Translations under genes and position numbers: made by a program
The notes under the pieces: generated by a model
Seen by the model: the letters and a program-made list of their open reading frames with translations, nothing else
Databases searched by the model: none
What the model was told of the DNA's origin: nothing
In this document: positions 15,178 to 23,776 of the stretch, piece by piece
Layout of the letters: each line of letters opens with the position of its first letter
Numbering within the stretch: position 1 is the first letter of the stretch
Assembly (NCBI GenBank): GCA_002428985.1
Contig: DIYL01000059.1
Coordinates: 174,872-238,871 of the forward strand
DNA length: 64,000 nt
Direction of reading: 5' to 3'
Source: Anaerolineales bacterium UBA6055
GTDB lineage: Bacteria; Chloroflexota; Anaerolineae; Aggregatilineales; Phototrophicaceae

Positions 15178-17478
15178 TTATTGTGATATCTGTTGCTCTG
15201 GTTCCCTAAATGCCAATGTATCAAGTAGAAAATCACTAGCATCATCCAGTGACATCGCATAACCAACGGCATAGGCTTCTTCAAATGTCACATCAGATGC
15301 CCTCAAGTGATCAAGATGAGCACCAAATTCTCGGACATATTGGAGTTGGTTAGGATACACCTTCTGACCACTCCGCTGTTCACGTGCTTGTGCTGCACCA
15401 TACAACACCATCGCCGTATTAAACTCTTCCAAAGCCACCATCAACCAAACAGATGTCCAAACCAGATGATGCAATTCAAACCCAAAGTTTATATCCCGCC
15501 CTTTTCTTATAGATTCAGCGATTCGTTGGGCAGCAACATCATATCGTCCTTGACGAAATGCGAGATCACCCAGATTGCTCAGCACAGAATTTTGCTGACG
15601 GGCATTACCACCATCACCTGCAATCCGATAACCCTCAAGATAATGTTCTTCGGCTTTCTCATACATACCAACATCCATGTACAACAATGCAAACGAGTTA
15701 TGTTTGAGTGATATACCGATAGTATCATTCACCTGCTCTAATAATTTCAGGGATTCTTCGTAATTTTTGATGGTCTGTTCTAGTGATTGAACCCGCCCTA
15801 ATGTCGGCAACAAATAACACCACGCAATCCCATAATCATCCTCAAGAGCCGTATACAAAGCCAATGCCGACCGTCCCCACCGCATTGACGTCTCAGCATC
15901 TTGCCGAAAGTACGAAATAAACGCACCAGCCAACAAAAACTCAGCCCGTGTCGCATCAGAGACATCATTTAACTGATGTTCACCCCGTTCAAACCAGTGC
16001 CAGCCTTCACCATGTAACCCCTGATACCACCAATAATTACGTAAAGCAGCGATCATTTGGATACCAGGTTCCACAAACTGTCCATCTAATGCCCATGTCA
16101 ATACCTGCCGGATATTACCCTGTTCAATACCAAGGCGGGTAAACCAATATTCTTGCTTCGAAGCCATCAATTCCGGCGCAGCTTGTTGTGTCAAATGATG
16201 ATAGAACCCAACATAACGCTGTTGAATATCGTATCGACGATTAGCTTCATTTAACTGATTACGACCAAATGCTTTCAGCGTTTCCAGCATATAAAAACGG
16301 GGTTCTTCAAGTTGATCCTCATATTGCCGGATCATACTCTTATCAATTAACACCAGCAACAAGTCAAATAAATCAGTTTCGAGGTCATCGTCCACAATCG
16401 CTTCAATCGCATCAAGTGGTGCACCATCATTGAAAATTGATAAACACAAGAATAATTGTCGCTCCTCATCCGACAACAGTTGATAACTCCAATCAATCGT
16501 TTGATACAGTGTGCGGTGTCGATTAGGAATATCGAGTGCCCGATTTGCAAAACCAGTTATTCGTTTATCCATCCGCTTGAGGAGTGCGGAAGGCGACAAA
16601 AGCTTGATATGCGCGGCAACCAATTCAATCGCTAACGGTAACCCATCAAGCTGTTCACAAATGAGCAAAATATCATCAATATTATTATCGGTAACCTCAA
16701 ATGATGGTTTGACCAGTTTGGCACGATGTGTGAATAACGTAACAGCTTCGGATGAATCGATTGTCTTGTCATTCAGAATAACTAAGGGTGGCACATGATA
16801 TTCTTGTTCACCTGTTATTTTCAGTACTTCACGACTTGTCACAATAATCTTGAGGTTTGTCGTATTTGCCAGTAGGGTGTGCACAACCGATGCGCCTGCA
16901 ATGATATGCTCATAATTATCCAACAGCAATAGCATCTGTTGGTCGCCAATCACGCGACATAGCGTTTGAATAATGGGTTCATCGTCATTTGGGTGAATGT
17001 CCAAGACACTTGCAATGGCTTGTGCTATATTATCAGGGTTGAGTACCGGAACAAGATCAACAAAATAAACACCATCAGAAAATTGCGCCAATACAGTTCG
17101 TCCGATTTGCACGACGAGGCGTGTTTTACCAGTCCCGCCAGTTCCTGTTAGTGTAATGAGCCGTTGTGAGGTCAATAGATCAACGATATGGGTCCGGTGT
17201 GTTTCACGTCCGACAAACGACGTTAGCAGTATGGGTAAATTATGCTTCGCATCCGATTGATCGTCGTTTGACACAGAGTTCTTTAATAAGCCGTGTTGTT
17301 CAGCATAAATCACTGCCGCATCACGTCCCGACACATTCAACTTCGCATAAATTTGTTTGGCATACCAGCGGACGGTCTCAACACTCAAACCAAGGCGTTG
17401 GGCAATTTGTCGATTTGTGAGATCATATTTCATTAAACGGATAATATCGATTTCGCGTGGCTTCAACTTATCGTGCAT
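15178..17478 (-). CDS. LuxR-HTH / NB-ARC ATPase / TPR regulator (cassette B)
   Basis: 766 residues from the ATG at 17478; longer in-frame starts (ATG at 17511, GTG at 17517) have no ribosome-binding site and no match in the paralogue. Domain order is the same as in the 10817 protein: LuxR HTH (KPREIDIIRLMKYDLTNRQIA, GLSVETVRWYAKQIYAKL, written here as two parts), Walker A LTGTGGTGKTR, Walker B MLLLLDNYEHI, VTSREVLKI, GLPLAIEL, and a TPR-like C-terminal half. The two proteins align throughout, including the ends (AAMVLFGAARARE against TAMVLYGAAQARE), so they are paralogues from a duplication that has since diverged strongly. It faces the second kinase-like gene at 17751. Confidence 0.9.
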   Translation of the reverse strand: MHDKLKPREIDIIRLMKYDLTNRQIAQRLGLSVETVRWYAKQIYAKLNVSGRDAAVIYAEQHGLLKNSVSNDDQSDAKHNLPILLTSFVGRETHRTHIVDLLTSQRLITLTGTGGTGKTRLVVQIGRTVLAQFSDGVYFVDLVPVLNPDNIAQAIASVLDIHPNDDEPIIQTLCRVIGDQQMLLLLDNYEHIIAGASVVHTLLANTTNLKIIVTSREVLKITGEQEYHVPPLVILNDKTIDSSEAVTLFTHRAKLVKPSFEVTDNNIDDILLICEQLDGLPLAIELVAAHIKLLSPSALLKRMDKRITGFANRALDIPNRHRTLYQTIDWSYQLLSDEERQLFLCLSIFNDGAPLDAIEAIVDDDLETDLFDLLLVLIDKSMIRQYEDQLEEPRFYMLETLKAFGRNQLNEANRRYDIQQRYVGFYHHLTQQAAPELMASKQEYWFTRLGIEQGNIRQVLTWALDGQFVEPGIQMIAALRNYWWYQGLHGEGWHWFERGEHQLNDVSDATRAEFLLAGAFISYFRQDAETSMRWGRSALALYTALEDDYGIAWCYLLPTLGRVQSLEQTIKNYEESLKLLEQVNDTIGISLKHNSFALLYMDVGMYEKAEEHYLEGYRIAGDGGNARQQNSVLSNLGDLAFRQGRYDVAAQRIAESIRKGRDINFGFELHHLVWTSVWLMVALEEFNTAMVLYGAAQAREQRSGQKVYPNQLQYVREFGAHLDHLRASDVTFEEAYAVGYAMSLDDASDFLLDTLAFREPEQQISQ

Positions 17479-17559
17479 TGCAATAGAAAACCTATCTAAG
17501 TTGATTGGCATACGCACAAATCAACTATAAACATCCTATATTTTAATCATCTCCGGATT

Positions 17560-17579
17560 ACCACCCACCCCTGGGTGGT
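17560..17579. promoter_or_regulatory. 8-bp inverted repeat near the regulator B start
   Basis: ACCACCCA-CCCC-TGGGTGGT, a perfect GC-rich inverted repeat in an AT-rich intergenic region, 82 bases upstream of the chosen regulator start. Cassette A has only a partial match (GGGTGGCGAC at 13161). It could be an operator of the regulator gene. Confidence 0.4.
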
Positions 17580-17601
17580 GACAACTACCCATCTCCTAAA
17601 A

Positions 17602-17637
17602 CATTATATAACAGAATCTAACACAACTGTGTTTTTA
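17602..17637. promoter_or_regulatory. Conserved regulatory box A, cassette B
   Basis: Identical over 36 bases to 13190-13225, at almost the same distance (113 against 115 bases) from the effector start. Confidence 0.65.
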
Positions 17638-17675
17638 ATACCTACATCTAGGGTTATGTGGGATTGAACCTTGTA

Positions 17676-17712
17676 AGGTGCTGTGTACGAGCCAAGTTAT
17701 TACACAGCACCT
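17676..17712. promoter_or_regulatory. Inverted repeat upstream of effector B
   Basis: AGGTGCTGTGTA and TACACAGCACCT are perfect 12-bp arms with a 13-base spacer, ending 38 bases before the effector ATG. Corresponds in place and core sequence to 13262-13306. Confidence 0.6.
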
Positions 17713-17750
17713 ACATCTCAACAATCGCTTTTATCGACTAGGGCACAACC

Positions 17751-19670
17751 ATGACACAACACTACAAACCAATCCGTCGTAGAATCCAACGTCGCAAACG
17801 TCGTCGTCGTAGCAGTCATCCAGACGATTTACAAAATCCTCAGCTCGCAGGACAAAATTCATCCGACCAAATCTTGCATCTGCAAAATACCATCGGCAAT
17901 CAAGCCGTCATACAGATGATGCGGGGTCGAGATACAGAACAAACCCCACCGAAACAAAATCCATTCCCTGAGGGCAAGTTTAAAATCGTTCAGTCGCCAC
18001 CAATCAACAAAGTTGCAGACAAACAAGTAAACCGCAAACTATTAAGCTACACTAATCTCACTATCCAACGGATGCCACAGGTCGACGAAGCACAATCGGC
18101 AATTCCCGATAGCGATGCAAAAGATATGCGTCAACGTAAGCTAGTTGTCGTTAATATGATTCGGGAGTTCAATCGAATCTATAATGGTTATCCAGAAGGA
18201 TTCCCGCAGACAGCTGACGAAATCCGTACAGGTGTCGCCGAGACTTATAAAAAGTCAGTTACCCAAGAGCTGATATCGCTCGTTACTGGTATTCATACAT
18301 CCCTTAGAGTAATGAAAGAGTATTTTCAAGCACGATCAGGCAAAAAATCATCTAAAAAAGGAAAACAGAAGCACCAGAATCGGGTACAACAACTCATACA
18401 ACTTATCAATTCAATCGAAATGACCAGAGAAGTCCCATCGATGCTAAATGAAATTCATCATGAACTCACAATGGCTGTAATGGCTGGGTCACAAGACATG
18501 CAGTTTAAAACCACACAAGACCTTGTCGGTGATGTGGATAAACATGCCGCTAAAGGTGGTGTTCATACTTTAAGTAAAGGACAAATAAACACAACTCAAG
18601 GTGTTAAAACAGGTTACTTCAAAGCAGATGACTATGAATCAGATGAGGCTGGTATTGGGATAAGTATAAAAGCAGGCGAAGCCAAACAAAGTTTACGTGC
18701 TGTTGCAACTTATCAAATTAGTGAACTACTTGGCATGGGCGTTATTCCCTACACAGCCCTAACAAAAAGTCAGGATGCAGATGGCAATGTATCAACTGGA
18801 CAGTTTATGGAAGAAGTTCAGGGCTTTACAGGACGAGGTAAAATTTTAGCAGACGAATTACCTGCCGATAAAGCCGAAAAAATGGGGGCCTTATTAGAAG
18901 AACTAAAATCTGACGATTTAACCAACCAACGTCGAAAAGAAATAAGGGATGAAACCGACAATCTCCTTGGATTAGCGAACGCAGCCATCGGAACAAAAGA
19001 AATTGATGGGAAAATATATCAACTCGATCATGCAACAGCCGATATTGATTGGATGACACCCGTCATTCAAAAAGACCTCAGCACCCTCCAATTGTTTGAT
19101 ATGATTATCGCTCATGCCGATCGTCATCCAGAAAATTATGTGATCGAAACGGGAGACAATAACGAGATGACAGGAGTTAAGGGGATCGACAATGACTCTG
19201 TCTGGGGACGCAAAGCCGATGCTGACTTTTTACAAAAAGAGGGGCGATTCGGCTGGGAGTTTAAAGCAAAAACCCCAGGCGTCCCACCTGTTTTAGATGC
19301 TGAGGTAGCTTTACGGGTTGTCAGTACCCCATGGGCTGCGATTGAAGGGATTTTATCTCACTATGCCATGCAAAGTGATGAAATCGTAGCTGCAGAAAGT
19401 CGCTGGAACTATATCCAAGAAAAAGTGAAAGATATGATCTTAGCGAACCAACTCGCTACGATGGGTATGGAGCAAGGCGACCAAGTATTTATATATATGG
19501 ATTTATATAGTGCGATCGGTGAGCCTGTACCACAAGACGTCATTGATAAACGTATGATGATTTGGGGTGACGAAACTGCCGAACATATGACCGTTGGAAA
19601 CAGCTATGCTGGACGTGAGCAAGCAAGTGATCTGGGGAATGGGTATGTCAAACCCGAAGATTACGAATAA
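17751..19670 (+). CDS. GNQAV-motif cargo protein with atypical kinase core (cassette B)
   Basis: 639 residues, paralogue of the 13341 protein. The basic start (RRRIQRRKRRRRSS), the LQNTIGNQAVIQMM motif at about 43-56 and a LTIQRMP motif near residue 105 match, with a longer linker between them. The kinase-like elements are conserved: GVHTLSKGQI, TGYFK, ATYQISELLGMGVIPYTAL, AHADRHPENY (Asp457) and GIDNDSVWG (Asp480). Conservation is highest in exactly these segments and low elsewhere, as expected for an enzyme under selection. No signal peptide or membrane segment is present. Its last 10 bases overlap the 3' end of the convergent biotin-carrier gene. Likely partner regulator: 15178. Confidence 0.8.
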   Translation: MTQHYKPIRRRIQRRKRRRRSSHPDDLQNPQLAGQNSSDQILHLQNTIGNQAVIQMMRGRDTEQTPPKQNPFPEGKFKIVQSPPINKVADKQVNRKLLSYTNLTIQRMPQVDEAQSAIPDSDAKDMRQRKLVVVNMIREFNRIYNGYPEGFPQTADEIRTGVAETYKKSVTQELISLVTGIHTSLRVMKEYFQARSGKKSSKKGKQKHQNRVQQLIQLINSIEMTREVPSMLNEIHHELTMAVMAGSQDMQFKTTQDLVGDVDKHAAKGGVHTLSKGQINTTQGVKTGYFKADDYESDEAGIGISIKAGEAKQSLRAVATYQISELLGMGVIPYTALTKSQDADGNVSTGQFMEEVQGFTGRGKILADELPADKAEKMGALLEELKSDDLTNQRRKEIRDETDNLLGLANAAIGTKEIDGKIYQLDHATADIDWMTPVIQKDLSTLQLFDMIIAHADRHPENYVIETGDNNEMTGVKGIDNDSVWGRKADADFLQKEGRFGWEFKAKTPGVPPVLDAEVALRVVSTPWAAIEGILSHYAMQSDEIVAAESRWNYIQEKVKDMILANQLATMGMEQGDQVFIYMDLYSAIGEPVPQDVIDKRMMIWGDETAEHMTVGNSYAGREQASDLGNGYVKPEDYE

Positions 19671-20161
19671 TTAGACGAGTTCACCTCAACCAATCGCTGA
19701 CCCCGTTCAACAACGTCGCCTTTCTCAACAAACACACCGTGGACTGTGCCATCAGTTGGTGCAGTCACACGGATTTCCATTTTCATCGCTTCTAATACGA
19801 CCAATGTTTGACCGGCTGTAACAGTATCGCCATCCACGACCAAGACCTCAACCACTTGACCCGGCATTTGTGCTGTCAAATCACCCGATGCCCCGCTTGT
19901 CCCACGTCGTTTCCGACGCTCATCAACCGCAGACAACACAACCGTATTGCCATTCACGTAGATATAGCGCATATAACCATCACCTGCCACATACGCCAAG
20001 ATACGCTGATTACCTAGATTGAGTAACCACCCACCATCAATCTGTCGTATTGCAGAAAAACGATACTCATGATCATCAACTGTCGCTTTGAAACGGCTCT
20101 CATCAACCTGTGTCAGGTCAATCGTATGCGTACTGTCGTTGTGCTCATATTTGAATTGCAT
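19661..20161 (-). CDS. Biotin carboxyl carrier (biotinyl domain) protein
   Basis: 166 residues. The C-terminal 70 residues are a biotinyl domain with the biotinylation site EAMKM (about residue 130) and the pattern GDTVTAGQTLVVLEAMKME....VEKGDVVERGQRLVEV. The N-terminal half is a beta-rich region like the linker domain of acyl-CoA carboxylase alpha chains. With the biotin carboxylase 8 bases upstream it forms the two halves of what is a single alpha chain in many bacteria. The carboxyltransferase (beta) subunit is not in the window, so the acyl-CoA substrate is unknown. Confidence 0.9.
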   Translation of the reverse strand: MQFKYEHNDSTHTIDLTQVDESRFKATVDDHEYRFSAIRQIDGGWLLNLGNQRILAYVAGDGYMRYIYVNGNTVVLSAVDERRKRRGTSGASGDLTAQMPGQVVEVLVVDGDTVTAGQTLVVLEAMKMEIRVTAPTDGTVHGVFVEKGDVVERGQRLVEVNSSNYS

Positions 20162-20169
20162 GATAAATC

Positions 20170-21669
20170 CTATCGTATCCGAAAACTATCAGTCCGATTC
20201 CACGGGCTATACGGATCGCGGTCAGATGACTCTCCCGTTGCAATCATAGCCTGCGGTTTCCCTTGCATATCGTGCAACGCCGCGATGATCAATGCGATGT
20301 CATCTAAATCGGGTGCATCCGGCAACAAGCTCTCGAGATTATCATCAATATAACGCGTATGAATTCGCCCCTCGCGAAAAACGGAATGATCAACCAATGC
20401 CTTCAAAAAATCTAAATTGGTTGTTGTACCGAGGATAACCGTCTGTTCAAGCGCATTCAACATCCGACGAATCGCCGCATCACGGTCACGATCATATACA
20501 ATCAGCTTAGCAATCATCGGATCATAGTGAATCGTGATTTCATCACCACTCTGAATTCCCGAATCAACCCGTACGCCATTACCTGTCGGTGGCACAAATG
20601 TCTGCACCGTCCCGATAGCTGGTAAAAATTGATTATGCGGATCTTCCGCATAAATCCGGCATTCAATCGCATGACCCGTTTGTTTGAGGTTAGCTTGCGT
20701 AAATGGTAATGTGTCGCCACTCGCAATCTGAAATTGTAACACCACTAAATCGAGCCCCGTCACCATCTCCGTCACCGGATGCTCAACTTGTAAACGCGTA
20801 TTCATCTCCAGAAAATAGTAATCTCCAGCATCGGTTGCAATAAATTCAACCGTCCCCGCATTGGTGTACCCAACAGCTTGTGCTGCCGCCACTGCCGATT
20901 CGCCCATCTGTCCGCGCATCGTTGCATCAACAATCGGTGAAGGGGATTCCTCGATAATTTTCTGATGACGGCGTTGCGCACTGCATTCCCGTTCGAATAG
21001 ATGCACGGTATTACCATGTGTATCGGCGAGCACTTGTATCTCAATATGTCGTCCGTTTTCAATATACCGTTCAAGGAAAACACGCGGATCGTTAAAAGCT
21101 TGTTTGGCTTCGCGCTGTGCCGATTGAATGCTATCGAACAATTCGTCTGATGAAGTCACCACACGAATCCCTTTACCACCACCGCCACCACTCGCTTTGA
21201 CCATAATCGGATAACCAATCCGTTCTGCTTGCGCGATCCATTCAGTATCTGTTGCCGTCTCAGCTTGGAAACCGGGTACAATCGGCACACCTGCCGAGGC
21301 CATGAGCGAGCGTGCAGTCGTTTTCACACCCATCTGCCGAATCGCATCCGGTGGCGGGCCAACCCATATTAAGCCTGCATCGATAACTAACTGTGCAAAA
21401 TCTGCCGATTCCGACAAAAATCCATATCCAGGATGCACACAATCACACCCCTGCTCTAAGGCGACATCTAATAATGTTTGACTGTTTAAGTAGCTGGCTG
21501 ATGGGGCAGGCTCACCAATCCACACGGCATAATCAGCTAATTGAGTGTGTTGTGCGTTGGCATCCGCAGACGAATAAACAGCAACCGACTCAATCCCCAA
21601 CTCTCGACACGCGCCGATGATACGGACGGCAATCTCACCCCGGTTGGCAATCAAGCATTTTTTAAGCAT
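20170..21669 (-). CDS. Biotin carboxylase subunit of an acyl-CoA carboxylase
   Basis: 499 residues with the ATP-grasp biotin carboxylase fold. CLIANRGEIAVRIIGAC opens the N-domain; HPGYGFLSESADFA, the Gly-rich ATP loop KASGGGGGKGIR, ERECSAQRRHQKIIEE, and EMNTRLQVEHPVTEM with the catalytic Arg/Glu residues follow. The C-terminal extension beyond the 450-residue AccC core fits acetyl-, propionyl- or methylcrotonyl-CoA carboxylase alpha subunits. It uses ATP and bicarbonate to carboxylate the biotin on the partner carrier protein. Tight spacing on both sides (8 and 9 bases) makes a three-gene operon 22368 to 19661. Confidence 0.94.
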   Translation of the reverse strand: MLKKCLIANRGEIAVRIIGACRELGIESVAVYSSADANAQHTQLADYAVWIGEPAPSASYLNSQTLLDVALEQGCDCVHPGYGFLSESADFAQLVIDAGLIWVGPPPDAIRQMGVKTTARSLMASAGVPIVPGFQAETATDTEWIAQAERIGYPIMVKASGGGGGKGIRVVTSSDELFDSIQSAQREAKQAFNDPRVFLERYIENGRHIEIQVLADTHGNTVHLFERECSAQRRHQKIIEESPSPIVDATMRGQMGESAVAAAQAVGYTNAGTVEFIATDAGDYYFLEMNTRLQVEHPVTEMVTGLDLVVLQFQIASGDTLPFTQANLKQTGHAIECRIYAEDPHNQFLPAIGTVQTFVPPTGNGVRVDSGIQSGDEITIHYDPMIAKLIVYDRDRDAAIRRMLNALEQTVILGTTTNLDFLKALVDHSVFREGRIHTRYIDDNLESLLPDAPDLDDIALIIAALHDMQGKPQAMIATGESSDRDPYSPWNRTDSFRIR

Positions 21670-21678
21670 AAATTATCC

Positions 21679-22368
21679 TTATGAATTGCCACTTGTGGGT
21701 GCAGTTTCAGCAAGTTGCTGTACAAAATCAACAAACCTTGCCCCATCAGTGATTGGCTTGCCATGACCAAAACAGACAACGCGTGGGTTGAGGTCGGCTA
21801 ATTTTTGTGCGGATCGCATATTTTCTTGGGCATCGATTGTAAATATATCAGGAGGTAACGACAAACGTTCTTGGAGTGTGATGAAATCAATATTGTTCAA
21901 CACATCACCAGCAATTAAAACACGATCCGACTCACGCCAAAATGCGAGGTGCCCCGGAGAATGCCCCGGTGTCGAAATAACAGTAAATCCCGCCACACTA
22001 TCACCCTCAACCAGTCCTTTATCAACCGGATGTGCATGACCTGTCCAGAACACATTCTGTAATCGTGTGATGGTATTACGTGGAATTTGACCCGTCATAT
22101 CGCCGGATTCCATAGCGGCAATTTCAGCTTCACTACACCACAATGGAATACCATGTGCCTCACAAATAGGATGACTTGCCCCTTGATGATCGGGATGAAC
22201 ATGGGTCAGAGCATGAGCTTTGATATTGCGCCCTTTAAGTTGCCGTAGTAAACCGCGGGTAGCAGGCTTTGTCCCAGCATCAATCAAGATATCGTCAACA
22301 AGGTATACATTTACCAAATAATTCGGCGTTCCCCGTAGTAACTGTACACCATCAACAATATCAATCAT
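21679..22368 (-). CDS. Metallo-beta-lactamase-fold hydrolase
   Basis: 229 residues. The zinc-binding motif THVHPDH is intact, followed by STPGHSPGHLAFW, the bridging Asp in LIAGDVL and a late His in VVCFGHGKPI, all in family order. These are glyoxalase II-like or thioesterase-like cytoplasmic hydrolases; the substrate cannot be read. It is first in the operon with the acyl-CoA carboxylase subunits, so an acyl-thioester role is possible but is only inference. Confidence 0.88.
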   Translation of the reverse strand: MIDIVDGVQLLRGTPNYLVNVYLVDDILIDAGTKPATRGLLRQLKGRNIKAHALTHVHPDHQGASHPICEAHGIPLWCSEAEIAAMESGDMTGQIPRNTITRLQNVFWTGHAHPVDKGLVEGDSVAGFTVISTPGHSPGHLAFWRESDRVLIAGDVLNNIDFITLQERLSLPPDIFTIDAQENMRSAQKLADLNPRVVCFGHGKPITDGARFVDFVQQLAETAPTSGNS

Positions 22369-22395
22369 AACGACTATGTTCCCCGATGTTATAAG

Positions 22396-22797
22396 TTATG
22401 GCATATCACCATCTTGGATTTTGCCACGCACCATTTCAAAAGCGTGTTCAAGTAAGTTTGTGACTGTCCACGAATACATTTGCGCTTTATTTGAGACCAT
22501 CTTCTTCTGATGAAATGTAACCAGCGATGAAGATCCAACCAATACAATACTGCGGGATGGACTAGACATCTTTCCACTGTTTTTTTTCAGGGCATCTTGG
22601 ATGGTCTGATATAAAATTTGATAACTAGATTTATGTCCCGATAAATCGAGAATTACGTATGCAAAATCACCAATTTCTCGCAGTAGATAGGCAATTTTCT
22701 TACCTTCTGTCATTGCCTCGTCTATCGTGCTGTCTGGGCGACGATATGTGATGAGAATAATTGGCTCATCAGTCATCTGCCTGACTGTGAACGCCAT
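22396..22797 (-). CDS. Uncharacterised protein, possible STAS-like fold
   Basis: 133 residues from the ATG at 22797 (AAGGAAG five bases upstream). No known motif is recognised. The alternation of strands and helices (EPIILITYRRP, AYVILDLSGH, RSIVLVGSSS, helices between) recalls STAS or SpoIIAA-like single-domain proteins, but there is no clear phosphorylated Ser context. It is 27 bases upstream of the hydrolase gene and may be in the same transcript. Confidence 0.6.
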   Translation of the reverse strand: MAFTVRQMTDEPIILITYRRPDSTIDEAMTEGKKIAYLLREIGDFAYVILDLSGHKSSYQILYQTIQDALKKNSGKMSSPSRSIVLVGSSSLVTFHQKKMVSNKAQMYSWTVTNLLEHAFEMVRGKIQDGDMP

Positions 22798-22922
22798 ATC
22801 CACTTCCTTGTTTCAATTACACTAAATTATAAGTGTCCATAAATTACCTACGACACATTTTTATTATAATTTGAAACAATAAATTCACAATACAGATCAG
22901 ATCCTTGTATCTAAAAATTACA

Positions 22923-23384
22923 TTAATCTGTCAATGGATGATCAAGCAATTGATAAAGTAGCCGTTGCAAGGTTTTCATCCCCTCATCACCTAAGATCGT
23001 AGCGTAGTCGGCTTCAATTTGTTGTTTGACCTCATACGCATCTTGCAAAAATTGCTTGCCTAAGTCTGTAAACTGAATTAAAACCGCCCGTTTGTCATCA
23101 GGATCAGGCACGCGCGACACATATCCTCGTGTTTCAAGGTCTTTGACAAGTTGCCCCATTGCTTGTTTAGTCATCCCTGCCCGTTGCGCCAATGTGACAA
23201 TCCGTGTGCCATCAATATCGAGATTACTGATCAATGCGGTGTGATAAACGGTTAATCCATCATGCCCGTTTTGTGCAATCATTTCCATCGCTGTCTCGCT
23301 ATACATACGGGATGCACGCTGAAATAATCGCCCAATATTTTTTTGACGTAATGCCAGCAGATCCTCTTGTTGATTATTATCCAT
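22923..23384 (-). CDS. MarR family transcriptional regulator
   Basis: 153 residues from the ATG at 23384 (AAGGGG before it). Winged helix-turn-helix: IVTLAQRAGMTKQAMGQLVKDL is the recognition region and GYVSRVPDPDDKRAVLIQFTDLG is the wing, with the DxRxxx Asp-Lys-Arg signature of MarR. Helices at both ends serve dimerisation. It is divergent from a small monooxygenase gene at 23477, and two tandem 26-bp repeats fill the space between them, the typical arrangement of a MarR repressor controlling a detoxification gene and itself. Confidence 0.92.
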   Translation of the reverse strand: MDNNQQEDLLALRQKNIGRLFQRASRMYSETAMEMIAQNGHDGLTVYHTALISNLDIDGTRIVTLAQRAGMTKQAMGQLVKDLETRGYVSRVPDPDDKRAVLIQFTDLGKQFLQDAYEVKQQIEADYATILGDEGMKTLQRLLYQLLDHPLTD

Positions 23385-23394
23385 ACCCAACCCC

Positions 23395-23423
23395 TTGACA
23401 AATTAGTCAGGTTACTTTACCAT
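23395..23423 (+). promoter_or_regulatory. Predicted promoter of the monooxygenase gene
   Basis: TTGACA (23395-23400), 17 bases, then TACCAT (23418-23423). The -35 is perfect and the -10 weak; the spacer lies within the first MarR repeat. Confidence 0.45.
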
Positions 23424-23452
23424 ATCAATTAGACAACTTACTTTACCATATT
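23401..23452. promoter_or_regulatory. Two tandem 26-bp repeats, probable MarR operators
   Basis: Units 23401-23426 and 23427-23452 match at 22 of 26 positions and share AATTAG.CA..TTACTTTACC. They fill the intergenic region between the divergent MarR and monooxygenase genes and overlap the predicted promoter. Confidence 0.6.
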
Positions 23453-23476
23453 ATATCCCAATAAAGGACAAACAAC

Positions 23477-23776
23477 ATGATCGTAATCCGCGTTAAAGTT
23501 AGCGTAAAGCCCGAAAACAAATCCGACTTTATCAACGTCATGCAAGACTCCATTGCAATTTCACGCGAATTTGATGGCTGTCAACATTTTGGGCTGTATC
23601 AAGACGTCATGGACGATACAACACTGATTCTATATGAAGAGTGGGAGACACAAGCACAATTTGATGCCTATAAAGCATCGGATCACTTCAAAGAAAGTGG
23701 TAAACAATTATTCGCCCTCATGAATGGTGCGCCAGATAGTGCCTATTTCAATGCCGAAATGATCCCCGTCAGCTAG
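23477..23776 (+). CDS. Antibiotic biosynthesis monooxygenase (ABM, YgiN-like)
   Basis: 99 residues, the typical size of the dimeric ferredoxin-like ABM fold. IVIRVKVSVKPENKSDFINVM, CQHFGLYQDVMDDTTLILYEEW and the Phe-rich HFKESGKQLFALM are standard. Such cofactor-free proteins oxidise quinol-like or polyketide aromatic compounds. AAGGAC precedes the ATG. Control by the divergent MarR regulator through the 26-bp repeats fits a response to quinone or phenolic stress (inference). Confidence 0.88.
   Translation: MIVIRVKVSVKPENKSDFINVMQDSIAISREFDGCQHFGLYQDVMDDTTLILYEEWETQAQFDAYKASDHFKESGKQLFALMNGAPDSAYFNAEMIPVS

Noticed and set aside
10817..19670. Interpretation of the kinase-like cargo as HipA-type toxin-antitoxin pairs
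   Set aside because: No small HipB-like antitoxin is adjacent; the partners are 760-residue STAND regulators transcribed divergently, and the basic GNQAV N-terminus is foreign to HipA.
22808..22879. 9-bp inverted repeat TTGTTTCAA/TTGAAACAA upstream of the 22396 gene
   Set aside because: Arms are 54 bases apart in AT-rich DNA; a regulatory role cannot be supported.
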